From contig NC_085127.1 in the NCBI RefSeq assembly GCF_030269925.1, forward strand, positions 1,929,501-1,993,500: a stretch of DNA of 64,000 nucleotides. Reading direction: 5' to 3'. Shown here piece after piece: positions 11,276 to 24,171 of this stretch (position 1 is its first letter; each line of letters starts with the position of its first letter). A program made the position numbers and the translations under genes. This stretch comes from Bombyx mori (Eukaryota > Arthropoda > Insecta > Lepidoptera > Bombycidae). The notes below the pieces were generated by a model, which was given only the letters and a program-made list of their open reading frames with translations, was not told the origin of the DNA and did not search any database.

Positions 11276-11398
11276 AAATGTATCCAGATTACCAGTAAAA
11301 GTGGTCGCATGATAGCATTTAGTTGACGATTCCAGCACTACAGGTCTTCCGTGATTCCCGTTCGGTAAATGCATTATCGGTTTTTTTTAACAGCTGCG

Positions 11399-11590
11399 AA
11401 GAAGAGAGCACTGACCTGGAAAGTGTCTGACAAAAGGAAGAGAGACCGTCCCAGAACAACTTGGCGTCGCTCGGTGGAGCAGGAGCTAGGCGTCTTGGGC
11501 ATGGCGTGGGAGGAGAACAGACTGCCTAAGGCCGATGTAAATGGAAGGATTAGATTCGAACCCTACACCCAGCAGAGGGTAATAGGTCGG
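11399..11590 (+). pseudogene. LINE ORF C-terminal remnant
   Basis: Frame with KRALTWKVSDKRKRDRPR then TTWRRSVEQELGVLG, the same family as 7771-8125 and one step further towards its C-terminus. Truncated at both ends. Confidence 0.65.
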
Positions 11591-11990
11591 TTACTTACTA
11601 TTTGCAAAGGGAATCCTAGCTCTCGTTGAGTGGCGCGTGATTTTCAGTTTTTTTTTTCATATTTTAAAGTGTAAATAACGTATATTTGTATTCAAATAAT
11701 GTAGAGTTAGATCTCAACGGATCGCTCGTCCGAGAACAGACAGCTCGTAAAGACGGGTTCACACAGTTCATCTCTTCAGAGGGCAGAGTGCAGACAAATA
11801 CGACAATTAAGCTAACGTGAACTTTGTTTGATAGTTCTGTATTTACTTTTTAATTTTTTTCATTTGACGGTATCACCAATGGCCATTTCACAACGAATTA
11901 CAATAACTGAGAACAAATCGCGCATGGTCTTACGGCCCCGATTTTCCCTGTGCTATGAGTCCCAGAGACTGATACACTTACATATATATA

Positions 11991-12109
11991 TTTTTTTTTA
12001 TTGCCCTTGTAGGCGGACGAGCATACGGCCCACCTGATGGTGAGTGGTTACCGTCGCCCATGGACTTCAGCAATGCCAGGGGCAGAGCCAAGCCGCTGCC
12101 TACCGCTAT
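11991..12109 (-). mobile_element. Family C LINE/SINE tail fragment
   Basis: Poly-T followed by 'attgcccttgtaggcggac', the core 'gagcatacggcccacctgat' and 'gacttcagcaatgccaggg'. The best-preserved family C copy here. Confidence 0.7.
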
Positions 12110-12117
12110 ACATATAT

Positions 12118-12136
12118 CATCATCATCATCATCATT
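12118..12136. repeat. (CAT)n microsatellite
   Basis: About six uninterrupted CAT units just after the family C fragment. Confidence 0.8.
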
Positions 12137-12349
12137 ATCCTGATTACACTGATACATATATCAAATCCGTCGTAAGAACTGTCATTCGTTTTCGTTTGCT
12201 AACGTCAAAAGAAGATTGCTAAATTGTTCTAAGACAACAGACGTGATTGGTGTACTCAATATTTCTCTTGACTCGATCACCCTATGATGTCTGACGATGG
12301 TGTTAATAATTGTGGCTTCTCCGACATATGTGTATAGATAAGCCTATCT

Positions 12350-12704
12350 AAGTGAGTGATGTGTGGAGTAACGAGAATGGATAGAATACGGAATGAATAT
12401 GTTAGAGGAAGTCTGAAAGTGGCACCTGTGACAGAGAAGCTGAGAAGTGCGCGTTTGGAATGGTATGGACATGTGATGAGACGAAATGAAAATGAGGTTA
12501 GTAAGAGAGTGTGTGTTGTTGACTATGAATGTGGAATGATATAGAGGAAGAGGTAGACCTAAGAAGAAATAGATGGATTACGTGAAAACGATATGGATAA
12601 GAGGGGAGTGAGCGAAGAAATGGTATATGATAGAGGAGTACGCAAGGAGAAAACATGTTGCGCCGACCCTAGGTGCCTGGGAGAAGGGCAGGATAATGAT
12701 GATG
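12350..12704 (+). pseudogene. RTE-like LINE reverse-transcriptase ORF, C-terminal remnant
   Basis: The frame encodes RIRNEYVRGSLKVAPVTEKL followed by LEWYGHVMRR, classic C-terminal RTE-type sequence. After frame breaks the DNA continues to 'gttgcgccgaccctaggtg' (the ..CADP.. end) and an A/T-rich tail. Same family as 4305-4560 but less decayed at its N-terminal side. Confidence 0.8.
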
Positions 12705-14237
12705 ATACGATCCAATTTAGGAGAAGCTTTAGAAGCGTTTTGTTTTTATGGAATATAGTTTGCTTTTTTGGGCAAATAAATAGAAAAAATATAAAGACCA
12801 CTAAACCGGAGTCAACGGTCAACTCATTAACCGCAACACGTGATTCTACACGAAAAAAAAACAAATTAACCGTATTCGCTGAATATTAAAGACTAGAATT
12901 GCTCATCTCTGTTTTTAAATCAATACGTATCGATATTAATGCGATATTAATGCGACAAGGTTCCGTTGAGGCCGTATGGAGATCCCACTTATGACGTCAT
13001 CGTAAAATCGAATCAGAAATTTTAACACGAATCCCAAATCATCAGACGTCGAGGAGAACGCGACTAAATGCAAATATCAGAACGGAAACTGAAAACAATA
13101 GCGGTACGAGCGACGTCTGCAGCTGCGAAACTTTGATATATAGAGCTTTTCAAGATGAGTCATCTCCTGTACGTAAAGAGCGTGTGTTTCGTTGCGTCCT
13201 TTGTAACAAAATAACTGAACTTCCTTTCACAGTGTTTTCTGAGATTTACGCCATACGGTCTCCCTCAAATAAGTAAACTCTTCAACCGTAGAGAGCTAAA
13301 TGACTATACTCCCGACCATTGACGGTGATCACTACGTTTGCTTTCAAAGACAATAAATAACAAATTCTTGGATACGGTAAGAGAAAATTTTAATCTAAAT
13401 TAATAGAAATTACATCTTATGCTTGCACTGAATCGAAACGTCTCGCTGCAGAAATAGTTGAAACAGCTATATCCACCTCACGTGAGCATGTAACATGAGC
13501 TAGTAGTAGCAACAATTTAGGACATGAACTAAGAGATACGCTAACAATGTTACAAGCTCCTAAACTAGATCGCTGTAAATATTAACACGTAATGATTTAA
13601 AATAAGAATCCGTTATTTCATCAGCACGAATATGCCCGCAATGCGGTGAACATATATGTAAAAGTTGGGGAGAAGGTGACGAAATAATTTCGGTCAAACA
13701 CAGGACAAACGATGAAGGTTTGGATGTGGTTGTTCGCCTTCTCGCGTCCGTAGGCGATACAAGCTGTCAGCAGTATATTACATAATTGATAGTATACATT
13801 TCAAGATGCGTAGCTTCATACGGGCATATCCATATTTTTCGGTGAGCGCTGGCGATATGACTGTCCGTACTCGCGGAGTATTTACGTGAATTTATAAGTT
13901 TTGGGCAGTGAGAGGCCGCGAGACCTTGAGATATGCAGTCTCCATAGCGACCGAATCATGACTTCTCTACCCTTCAACAAAAAATACTACGTTGTTATGA
14001 GTGAATACGGCATGACCAAGCAACAAGGCGTACTTTAATTACGTAAAACCTTTATTACACGATGTTGTTCATTGATAGTGGACGAGCCATGTGTTTGGTA
14101 GATTTACATGGGAGTGCTTTTGATATCTGCCCCAGGATCTAACTAGAATTGTGTTATATTATTTATACCATGCACTCCGGGATTACGAGTGGGACAGACG
14201 ATGTTCGAAGTGAGACTTAGACCTCTCTATCAGAGTA
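12705..14237. other. Mostly unannotated DNA with possible decayed family A traces
   Basis: Around 13910-13980 there are family-A-like words ('accttgagatatg', 'acccttcaa'), too decayed to delimit. Nothing else recognised. Confidence 0.35.
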
Positions 14238-14305
14238 GGTGGCGGCATACACGCTTTGATGCCTACAGACTCCAGTAAACCATCCTGTGGGCCGTAAAAA
14301 AAACA
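14238..14305 (+). mobile_element. Decayed family A 3' fragment
   Basis: 'aggtggcggcat', 'gactccagtaaacca' and 'gtgggccgtaaaaaaaa' appear in family A order with an A-tail. Confidence 0.5.
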
Positions 14306-14377
14306 CATAGTTTAAAATTTCTTAAAGCGTCAATTGCCTAATTTTAACACGCGAAGTGTGATGTGCCAAATGGTTGA

Positions 14378-14587
14378 ACCAGTACACGGCCCACCTGATG
14401 TTAAGTGGGTACTGGAGTCCATAGACATCTACAACGTAAATTCCACCACCCACCTTGAGATATGAGTTCTAAGATCTCAAAAGGCTGTCCCACCCTTCAA
14501 ACCGAAATGCATTACTGCTTCACGGCAGAAATAGGCAGGGTGGTGGTACCTACCCGTTCGGACTCACAAGACGTGCTATCACTAGTA
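14378..14587 (-). mobile_element. Family A SINE tail unit, 3' end missing
   Basis: Starts inside the element (cggcccacctgatgttaag) and runs to 'atcactagtaaa'. It lacks the poly-A end and a stretch around 'cagtatagttacaac'. Confidence 0.8.
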
Positions 14588-15229
14588 AATTTTTACAGTA
14601 TGATGATCACAATATGAAAAAATATTCACAGTGGTGACCACTTAAAGCAAGTGGATCTAGAGCACCTCAGGCGATAGAAAATTATATCGAATTAGCGTTG
14701 ATACCACCATATATGTTAATAGGTACTAGGCATAATAAGAGACAATATTCACGACCTTGCAATGGGCGGCTTAGACAAAAAATATAGGTATCAAATCATA
14801 TAAAAAATTAAGAAGTTAAATATAAAAAAGCTCTGTAATTATATCATTTCTGAATCAGTACTAAACATGATATTAATAGTACAGCATTAGTACATTATTT
14901 TCATTGTTATAGATATAAAATTAACAACAACAATTACGATTTAAATACTATGCACAAACTTCAATCTACACTGCTTTTAATAAGCCTAAACATTTTTCTA
15001 CTCGATTTCACGTACAATAACAACCTCAAATAACTTCATTTGAACATTCACAAATTGAACGAACGATAATTATTTAATAACACAGAAACATGATGCCGAA
15101 CGCTACGAACCACTGAGCCAAACAATGGGAGCCCATTGTGTTTTTGTTCTTAAAGGTCAAAGTTGACAGGATAATAATGAGGCTCAAACTTTTCGATCAA
15201 AAAGCACGGGTTCGCGATCTTGTTGTTCC
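14588..15229. other. Unannotated AT-rich DNA
   Basis: Nothing recognised. Confidence 0.4.
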
Positions 15230-15411
15230 AAACGCACAGCCTCTTCTCATTGGGTCGCGTTTCCGATCTGGTGGTAGATTCTGCGAAGCCCTGCTCTTGC
15301 TAGGGCCAGTGTTAGCAGTACTCCGGTTTGAGCCCCGTGGGCTCACCTACACATTAGGGTGAAGCTGAAATAGCCTCTCAAGGCTATCAGCATAGGAAGG
15401 AGAAAAAAAAA
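15230..15411 (+). mobile_element. Family B SINE-like fragment
   Basis: 'cattgggtcgcgtttccgat ... ggtggtagattctgcgaag ... gaagctgaaatagcctctca' and an A-rich end. The 5' end blends into unique DNA. Confidence 0.75.
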
Positions 15412-15487
15412 CCAAATGCAATAATAGTTGTTTTCATTAGCTCATCTAAGCGGACTAGGTTTGAATGCAACCTTGGCTTAAGACGGT

Positions 15488-15660
15488 ATGGCGGGTAGCC
15501 ATCATACAACGCAAGATATTTGACAGATGCCTGAATCTCGCTTACGGCATTTTTAAGATAAACTTGCATATATAAAAGTTCCGAACAACAACATTTGGAC
15601 CGTCGGTCTACCGAGCAATATCACCCGCTCAGTGGAAGATCTTCCCTTCGTCGTTACTCT
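15488..15660 (+). mobile_element. Family B' 5' module
   Basis: 'atggcgggtagccatcatac' followed by 'tcgcttacggcatttttaag', 'accgagcaatatcacccgct' and 'gtggaagatcttccc'. It matches the inverted copy at 32186-32442 and the copy at 43815-43970. It begins about 77 bases after the family B copy. Confidence 0.65.
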
Positions 15661-16015
15661 CAGAAAAGGATCTCTGAGGTGTTCGCTATGTATTACTGTT
15701 AACAGTATTCTCACTAGATGCAGCTTTGGTGAAGCAACGTTGGTGATAGCTTAGTAAAGCTTCGCTAGCCGAAATTCGTGAGAAGTGCGTTCAATTCGTC
15801 TAGGTCACAAACGATAAACACGTTTTGCTAAATCGCCGTGCGCCTTAGCCTCTGTTTCAAGTTTACGAAGTTGAGTAGCTCGGCGTCGTGCTTACGGCTG
15901 ACTCGCGAAACCCGACCTTAATATCACCACTATCGCCGCCAGCGGTCGTAACTCGAATATTACAGCCACATAAACTATTTCAATCGAACTATAAAAGGTT
16001 TAAAATATTTATCAT
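15661..16015. other. Unannotated DNA
   Basis: Nothing recognised. Confidence 0.4.
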
Positions 16016-16320
16016 TAACTAACTGACCCGGCAGACATCGTAGTGCCTCAATCGATAAGCAAAAGACCTATGCTTTTGTATAAAATAAAATTAAAACAAA
16101 CAAAAGGAATGCGTCCAACAGGGGACACATCAAAGGAAAAACAAAATTCTTATTTTTATTTATTTCCGAGCATTTTCATATTTATCTACCTTTTATAAAC
16201 CTTCTCTGGTCCTTCATAAATAATTCAAGACCAAAATTAGCCAAATCGGTCCAGCCGTTCTCGAGTTTTAGCGAGCCTAACGAACAGCAATTCATTTTTA
16301 TATAAAATATACAAGTATAG
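16016..16320 (-). mobile_element. Interspersed repeat, RTE-tail or Helitron-like
   Basis: Starts 'aactgacccggcagacatcg', passes 'ccaaatcggtccagccgttc' and 'gcgagcctaacgaacagcaa' and ends in a TA-rich 'atataaaatatacaagtata'. These words are common in moth interspersed repeats. No CTAG end is seen, so the class is unsure. Confidence 0.55.
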
Positions 16321-16767
16321 ATTATAAAAATATTTTAGTCGATTTTTGTTTGGTCCATCACTAGTTATTCTGAGATCCAAGTGTAAACAAATCAAGTGTA
16401 GCTTTGTACGACGTTAGGGATTATTTTAAAAATAGAGTAACGTTGGGGATCAATTTCGATAAAGATATGTTTTATAGTAAAATTATAATGTTCCAAATTG
16501 ATTACAAAGTATCGATATTATAATCGTTTTCACAGTTGGCGGCTTGTTAACGATAGAAATATTGGACTTAAGATATTCTTTTAGGAAATTTATTATTTAT
16601 TCATTGTAATAATTAGAAAAACAAAAAAAATACAAAGACAAATTAGTTATATCTTAATATGTACTTGCGTAATACGGATTATTGCTAATATCGGAATAAT
16701 TTCTTTTAAAAATTCTAATTTAGAAAAACATAAATGATAGTTTACGATAAATGGACAACTTGCGACA
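16321..16767. other. Unannotated AT-rich DNA
   Basis: Nothing recognised. Confidence 0.4.
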
Positions 16768-17172
16768 AATACGTGAAGCAAAAACTTTGTACCCCTTTTT
16801 ACGAAAATTGCGCAGACGGAGGAGTATGAAATTTCCCACACTTATAGAGAATATGTAGAAAGAGTGCAGAAAGTTAATATTTTTTTTAAATTATGCCCAA
16901 AAATACATTAAATCAATAAAACAAACATTACACACAGTACCTTTTGTTTAAGACACACACACATGCATTTATTTACTGTCAAGCTTTTCTTATTGCTGTG
17001 GTCAAATTGAGAATAGATTCAATATTGTTTATCTTTATTAATATTTGTCTAAAGTGTAGTCTTGGCGAAATCTGTGAATAAAGAAGTATAATAAATAGTC
17101 TTTGACAATAGAATCATAATGGTGTACAAACTTATTTCAATTAATTATATTCAAATTTCGACTACTCCGACT
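16768..17172 (+). mobile_element. Helitron family F, both ends eroded
   Basis: Internal sequence (acgtgaagcaaaaactttgt ... gtagtcttggcgaaatctgt) matches the 1047 copy. The 5' TCTATATATT is missing and the 3' stem/CTAG is degraded to 'ttcaaatttcgactactcc'. Confidence 0.75.
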
Positions 17173-17512
17173 ACTTCGAATTTAATCAATTATCCCAACA
17201 TATTGTTAATAATTTAAGATGTTATCCGTACGTGAGTGGACAGAGAAGAGCCTTGTATTTGAGCTATAGTTGGCGACTGCTGCGGCTCTAGAAATAACAG
17301 CTCTGCTAGAAATGTCGAAGTCCGAATGCACCGCGCATGACGCACTGGCGGGCAATCCCGCCACGTGCTCGCGCTCTTCAATAGATGTACTATTAGCGTG
17401 TTCCATTTACGAAATCACTATTGTTATGCGATCGGAATTTTCAGTCAGCGACGCAAAGGGATGTCGGCGGTGGACCACATTTATTGGACTATTTATAGTG
17501 GTTTTTATTTAT
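17173..17512. other. Unannotated DNA
   Basis: Overlapping frames on both strands, none convincing. Confidence 0.4.
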
Positions 17513-17757
17513 TTATTTTTATTGCTTAGATGGCTGGACGAGCTCAGAGCCCACCTGGTTTTAAGTGGATACTGGAGGCCATAGACATCTACAGCGTAAA
17601 TGCGTCACCCATCTTGAGATATAAGTTCTAAGGTCTCAGTATAGTTACAACGGCTACCCCACCCTTCAACCCGAAACGCATTACTGCTTCACGGCAGAAA
17701 TAGGCAGGGTGATGATACCTAAACGTGCGAACTCACAAGAGGTTCTACCACCAGTAA
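17513..17757 (-). mobile_element. Family A SINE tail unit
   Basis: T-rich left end, 'attgcttagatggctggac' through to 'ggttctaccaccagtaa'. Full tail unit with the common 5' boundary. Confidence 0.87.
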
Positions 17758-19360
17758 TAGGTTATCATTGTATTTGCCTATTTGCCTTCCGAAGCCTATC
17801 GGTTTAAAACGTGTGACTTCACCTGAATGACGGCGTGAACTCATTCGCCTATTTACGGCAAAAAAATAAATTAAAATGTCTATGCTTATTTCGCGGCCGT
17901 AATCGGAAACACACGTATCGATATTAAATAATCGATGTTTGTTTTTTCCGCGACAGCATCGGAATTTCAGCGTGGTCACGGTGACGAGCCATATTATAAC
18001 TGGACGGGATCAGTCGCATGCGGTCACCCGATTAATTCACGACTCGACAGCTTCAAAATTGAATCAAGAACGGCTCAGTAATAATCGATTATGATTTCGA
18101 ATTAAAAATATACAAATCTACGTGTGTATTTCAAATATTGGAACAGAGATTTCGGATGTTAATTTAATTGGCTTTAAAAATATTATAAATTAACATTTTT
18201 ATGATGAACCCGTTCTCAAATGTGATGCGATTACCGATTACTAATTTGGGTAGTTAATTTGCTGCGCTTTAAAGATATCACCAGAGTTTTAAATTCCATA
18301 TTAAATGAAATGTATCGAATAAAATAAAATAAAATCTCTATATCGTCTTTTCGCATTAAAAGTGCACAATTTCCAAAAATATTCGAAATTGAGTTAATAT
18401 GCTCATAAATACTGTCAAAAGAGCGTAGTTACGTTTTTTTTTAGTTTACCTATATTTTGACTATTAACAAAATTAATATATAATTTTATCTAACTATAAA
18501 AGACAGATAATGTAACTGGTAAAAAATAAAAAAAATAATGTTGCAAATATGATTAATATTAAAAGTATTAGGTACATGTTAAACATTTAAAACACTCATC
18601 TGTAAAATTAGTAAGTTTTGAGATTATACAGTTTTAATGCGAGAAGACGATATATAAATAGAATGTTAAGAATAAAAACCTAATTCAATAACAAAAATAT
18701 ATCATAAGCTGTTTTTTGTTAGGTGCTAGTGAAGAGGACGCGCGGATGTAGGTATTAGGCGTCAGGGCATTCTAAATCCGAAGTCGATCCTAATTTAGTT
18801 TTAGTTGTGAAGTGGGTCACTGCCTAGCATTTACTAGTCATCTGCATAACACTACAAAAGAAAACTCGAGAAAGTTCGGGTCGTCCACAAATTAACAAGT
18901 ATCATTCGTCGTACATTGCCGGTTTTGTATTAGCGCTCAACGTAGTCTCTATTTAAAAAAAATCATTGTATTCGTACAAATTAATCGAGTTATAGATTTC
19001 TTGTGTCAATCATAGACATTGAATTTCATTGCGGGCTACGTTCGAATGCTCGGTTTTTGGATGTGGCTAAAGTCGTCGTTGTATCTCGTCGTGTTTTCGA
19101 TATCATTCACAGGGGTTGTTGAACGGCGATCTATTTCGGAGCGACTAAAAACGTCGGCCGTTCGAGTGACATTTAGCTAGCTCGGTGCATCAACAAGTTA
19201 CACAATATATTGTGGACTGCAGTTGGATATTAAGAAAAAATATCACCGTGATCTATAATGAGGTAATCAGACCTTTTTTATTGCAGCAATGGATGATAAG
19301 CGGCCACTGGACCACATAGAAGACGACAAATTGAAACGCCACTCAGCTTGATCCGGGTTT
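17758..19360. other. Unannotated AT-rich DNA
   Basis: 1.6 kb with only a short AAAAT tandem (about 18319-18335) of note. Confidence 0.45.
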
Positions 19361-19604
19361 ATTACTGGTGGTAGGACCTTGCGTGAGTCCGCGCGGGTAT
19401 GTACCACCACCCTGCTTATTTCTGCCATGAAGTAGTAATGCGTTTCGGTTTGAAGGGTGGGGCAGTCGTTGTAACTATACTGAGACCTAATAACGCATAT
19501 CTCAAGGTGGGTGGCATTTACGTTGTAGATGTCTATGGGCTCCAGTAACCCCTTAACACCAGTTGGGCTGTGAGCTGGTCCACCCATATGAGTAATAAAA
19601 AAAA
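19361..19604 (+). mobile_element. Family A SINE tail unit
   Basis: Starts 'attactggtggtaggacctt' and ends 'catatgagtaat' plus eight or so A. Full tail unit. Confidence 0.87.
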
Positions 19605-20549
19605 GATCAAAGAATCCCTTATATCAATTAACACAGCCGAAAAGGCTTTATGGTATGAAATCTGCTGTAAGATATTTATATTCAAAATCGAATTTGTATC
19701 TGTGAACATATTAAAATAAGTCAAAATTACGTAATTAGATTATTGTTATCAATAGCGATCGAGTTCATTTTAAATAGCCGTCGATTGCCATAAGCCATAA
19801 AAAAATCAAAACTGAAATTTCCTTAGAAGACATTTCTCGTATTACGTTTCTATAAGACTAGAAGTTTACAATGCTTAGTGAGAAGACTCAAGAGGACTAA
19901 GCTCTTTGATAGTGATAATGACGTAACTGAAGAATATATGAACAAATGCTTTAGCCTTAATAGACACTAAGTAAGGTCAGTGGACTTTATTCTTGGAGAC
20001 ATAAGTCAAAATAGTAGTTTAGGTTAAATTAAAATTACTTATTAGTCTTATTGAGCTAGATTGTAATTCTATTATCGTGTCGCAGTTAAGTTTTGGTATA
20101 TAACATATTATAGATAAATAAATGAATAAAAAATGCTACAAATCAATCCAGAGTTCGTATCTTTCCTTCACAGTAATATATAAGATTGAAGGACACAAAA
20201 CTCACGCTATTGATCCTTAACAAATAACCGTCGAAGGATGTTTTAACTATAAACCATAACTACGGGCATTCCGATAATTATCGTATCAAAACAATTGACT
20301 GGCGGCGAACGTATACGAACGCTTCCACTGTGTTGTTCGTAGTCGCGATCGTCGATAGAGATCGGTAACTAAATATTCTTAACGAAAATATTTCAGCAGA
20401 AAACAATGCTTCGCTAGTACCCGCAAAATTTACAAATTGTGCATAGTAGAAGGCTAGGATGCAAATGGAAATGGAAGCGGGCCGCCCACATATGTCGTCG
20501 CACTGAGAGTCATCAGTGGGGCACAAACATACTGGAGACCTCGTACTGG
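19605..20549. other. Unannotated DNA
   Basis: Nothing recognised. Confidence 0.4.
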
Positions 20550-20676
20550 ACGTCGTTACGTGAGCTCACGGGGCTCAAACCTGACGACGTTGCTAACACT
20601 GGCTCTAGCAAGAGCCGTGCTTCACAGAATCTACCACCGGATCGGAAACGCGACCCACTGAGAAGTTCGTCGTAGG
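20550..20676 (-). mobile_element. Family B fragment
   Basis: 'gtgagctcacggggctcaaa ... gctctagcaagagccgtgct ... gatcggaaacgcgacccact' is the antisense of the family B core. Both the A-tail and the 5' end are absent. Confidence 0.75.
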
Positions 20677-21001
20677 TCAGTCGCGTATGTGAGATATCGT
20701 GATCGGCGCGAACGCACGCGTGTCTTATGGCGTTAAACTGTGACCACGTTACAGAACACAAGGCACGCACGCACATATGTCTATTTTTATGATATTATCG
20801 TTACAACGAAAATACAAAATATAAATGCTCAAAAATTCATATTAACTGAATAGGTTTGTTTTATTACGTCGCGTTGTAACAAAAGAACAAAGTGCTATTT
20901 TTTGTCCACGACATGTTAGTACGTACTGTGTGTGCGTGTGAACATGTGTGTGTATGTTTCGATCTATGCGAATAATGATGAGATTGTATTTTTCTTATAT
21001 A
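20677..21001. other. Unannotated DNA with GT-rich tract
   Basis: A short GT-rich run (about 20930-20958); otherwise nothing recognised. Confidence 0.4.
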
Positions 21002-21243
21002 TTTTTTTTATTGCTTAGTTGGGTGGACGAGCTCACAGCCCACCTGATATTAAGTGTTTACTGGAGCCCATAGACATCTACAACGTAAATACGCCATCAA
21101 CCTTGAGATATAAGTTCTAAGGTCTCAGTATAGTTACAACGGCTGCACCACCCTTCAAACCGAAACGCATTACTGCTTCACGGCAGAAATAGGCGGGCGG
21201 TGGTACCTACCCGTACGGACTCACAAGAGGTCCTACCACCAGT
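21002..21243 (-). mobile_element. Family A SINE tail unit
   Basis: Poly-T, 'attgcttagttgggtggac' to 'aggtcctaccaccagta'. It may belong with the tRNA-like head at 21483-21560. Confidence 0.87.
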
Positions 21244-21482
21244 ATATTACATATACAGTCTTATTCCAAATTTTGAACAATTTACATTTTTGTGGTCATT
21301 CATTACACTAGTCAGAGATGCAAGGCAGCTGTAGGTACCCTTTAGTTTCGCTTTTCGTTAAATCAAATCTTAAAAACTTAACTAGATTAACTTAATATGA
21401 GTTTTAGTATTGTTATAAGTTTTCTTTTCTGAAAGTTGCTGGTTAAAATCTTGAATAGAGAGAATTCCTCGAGACTGGTAAT

Positions 21483-21560
21483 TGGTACCCGCCTGCGGGA
21501 TTTGAGCCCCAGAATGGTGGTATCGTACGACAAGTAACGCTGTACGAGTTAACCACAAAG
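21483..21560 (-). mobile_element. tRNA-like SINE head, variant
   Basis: Shares 'ttggtacccgcctgcgggat' with the heads at 5491 and 59243, and has a B-box-like antisense 'gggatttgagccc' (21497-21510). The rest of the head differs, and the roughly 240 bases down to the family A tail do not match the standard body. Either a different subfamily or a chance neighbour. Confidence 0.55.
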
Positions 21561-21989
21561 TAAATAGGTCAGACAATACAATAATATGATTAAGCCAAGC
21601 TGCTCTAAGGATAAACCAGATTGCTTTTCAATGGCTGCGACCAAATACAATATTTCCGGGCCATCTTCGGAAGGATTTTTTTTTTAAAATACATCTGCGC
21701 ACGTGGTCTCTACCTAATTTACTTGTTCTATGAAAAAAAAAGGTTTTATTTGAAACTCGACAAATCGGAGAAGGCAATCCAAATCAAATAATGTTTCTCA
21801 AAGTGTTGCTTTGTTCAAAACCCCGGCTCGGAGGTCACGCAATCGAATTAGAACAGAGCCCTGCCCCTCTTCTGGCTATTTCGTTTTATAATTCACTTTG
21901 TAACCTCTCAGGTATCGTAAAACAGAGTATAAGATTTTCGTTACGTTTTGTCGAGGTGCAAAGGGGGTGACGCTTTGAAATTGGCATAT
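21561..21989. other. Unannotated DNA
   Basis: Nothing recognised. Confidence 0.4.
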
Positions 21990-22238
21990 CTGGTGGTAGG
22001 ACCTCTTGTGAGTCCGCACGGGTGGGTACCACCGCACCGCCTATTTCTGCCGTAAAGCAGTAATGCGTTTCGGTTTGAAGGGTGGGGCAGCCGTTGTAAC
22101 TATACTGAGACCTTAGAACTTATATTTCAAGGTGAGTGTCGCATTTAAGTTGTAGATGTCTATGGGCTCCAGTAACCACTTAATATCAGGTGGGCTGTGA
22201 GCTCGTCCACCCATCTAAGCAATAAATAAAAAATAAAA
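21990..22238 (+). mobile_element. Family A SINE tail unit
   Basis: Starts 'ctggtggtaggacctcttgt' and ends 'atctaagcaataaataaaaa'. Full unit. Confidence 0.87.
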
Positions 22239-22311
22239 TCTATCGTATTGTGTTTGCTGATTCTTGGTGGTCGCTAACTCGCCAGCTAGACGATTGCTGA
22301 TAGCCGACATT

Positions 22312-22427
22312 GTTTTTCAATTGTCATTGTAGGCTAAAGAATAGATTGCCTAAAAGACGGTAGGTGCTCACCGTTGCTCACGGACGTCAGCAACCCCAGG
22401 GGCACAGTCGAGCAGCTGCCTAGCAGT
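22312..22427 (-). mobile_element. Family C fragment, diverged
   Basis: 'ttgtcattgtaggct', 'gctcacggacgtcagcaacc' and 'ccaggggcacagtcgagcag' follow the order of the 11991-12109 copy; the middle is diverged. Confidence 0.55.
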
Positions 22428-24171
22428 GATGTCACGATTAACCGCTAACAGATTGTTATTGCGGAAAAAAAAACAATGCTAGAACTATTTATTTAAATTG
22501 TTTTGCCTTTTAAATAAGTATGATATTTGAATCCCGAATTCCCATCAAATACAACAAGCAAACAAGGTTAATAAATTTAAATTTAAAAGCAAAGAATCTT
22601 CGAGATCTCAGCCCTACATTCATCACCACTATAGGAACTCGATTTGAACTAATGAAAATTAAAATTGCATGAATTCGAAGTTCAACGACCTTACCTATTC
22701 AAATACTTTTGCTATCCTAAAAGACCTAGTTTTATATTTCTGTTCCATTTTACGAAAAACTTATTCAAACAAAACCCTTCAAATCAAACCAATAAAGAGC
22801 AGTATTTTTCGAGTTCCGCTAGTTCATTTTGGGGACCTCCGAAAATAGTGATGCGATTTGTAAATGAATTAATGTCGGTGCTTTCATTTTTATTCGTCCT
22901 CGCATTCTATTCAGGTTTGGTCTGTCACTTTTTCTTTCGTTGCGGTAGTAGTGGCGTGGTCGCGAGTAGGATCCCGGCAGCCTTGACCTTCGGCTGCGAT
23001 CGGTCGCGCGAGCGATCGTCGACCCGCGTCCGCCGCGCTCCCTCCAGCCGGCAATAGAGACGCGCCGAACTATCGAACTAATAAACATCGAGAAATCGGA
23101 ATTAACGAATTTATTCGTTAGTGATTTTTTTAATATCGATAAATATTTTTTTGTTATTGTAATTGGTTTGTAAGATTTTAGTAATTCACACGATAGATGT
23201 ACGATTTGTTAATGTTTAGTGGGTTTTAACAGTAATACATTTAACATCATCAATTCATTTTAAAGATCAAGTTCATAAATTATCTAATTTGGACAAGCAA
23301 GCATGAATGAATAGGATAACAGCAAATTTAACAGTTATAAAATTATTTTAAATAGTACTTTAACTTTCAGATTGCTTTTATTGGAGTCCGTTATATTATC
23401 GGTCGTTACCGAAGTATGACGACGATTTTATAGCATTCGATCAATCTCTTTGAAACGCTTTTAATAGCCAAGGATCAGGATACTGATACTTTAATTTAAA
23501 ATGAAAAACGGATCCTTTTGACGAATCGCGTTACAGAAAAATAGTCGCACGCATATAAGGCACCTTCGACTCTCCTTTGAAATAAAATACGCATTATTAA
23601 ACATAATAATGTTACATAAATTTAGTCAACACGAGTAAGATAAAATCTGTGTGTCTGTTCAAAATTTCCGTCACGAATCGCGAGTAATTTTAAACAGCCA
23701 AAAAAAAAAACGAAACTAAAAACCATACTAGATTTATTAACTTAAAGTTATGTATATTTTTTATATGTGAACATAAAGCTGTGCGTGTGTTGTGATTTAT
23801 AAAAATATTATGGTTGTCTGTCTGGTAGAGTCTAGACGAAGTAGAACAGAAAGATTGCAGGGGCGCGGGGAGTGGGGGGTGCACTATTGTTTACATTTTC
23901 ATATCTCATATTCCTGTCAGCGCTAGGGGATGAAATATCCAATTTGAGGTGTGTTTTTTATTATTTTCCACAGAATGTTCCTGATAAAATTTATATTTGG
24001 TAAATTTCGAACGACTTCCGGTAACATAGCAACCTCGAAGTTAAAAAAAACGGTATAAGCGATAAAAAGAACTAAATGCAATCAGAAATTGATAAGGTGC
24101 TTGAGAGGATAATTGTACAATTGTATAATTCAGATCAAACTAAAAATTAGGCAGCACAAACATGCTTAAAT
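22428..24171. other. Unannotated DNA with one short CpG-rich spot
   Basis: A CpG-rich spot at about 22955-23060 stands out from AT-rich surroundings. No gene or repeat recognised; frames there are not protein-like. Confidence 0.4.
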
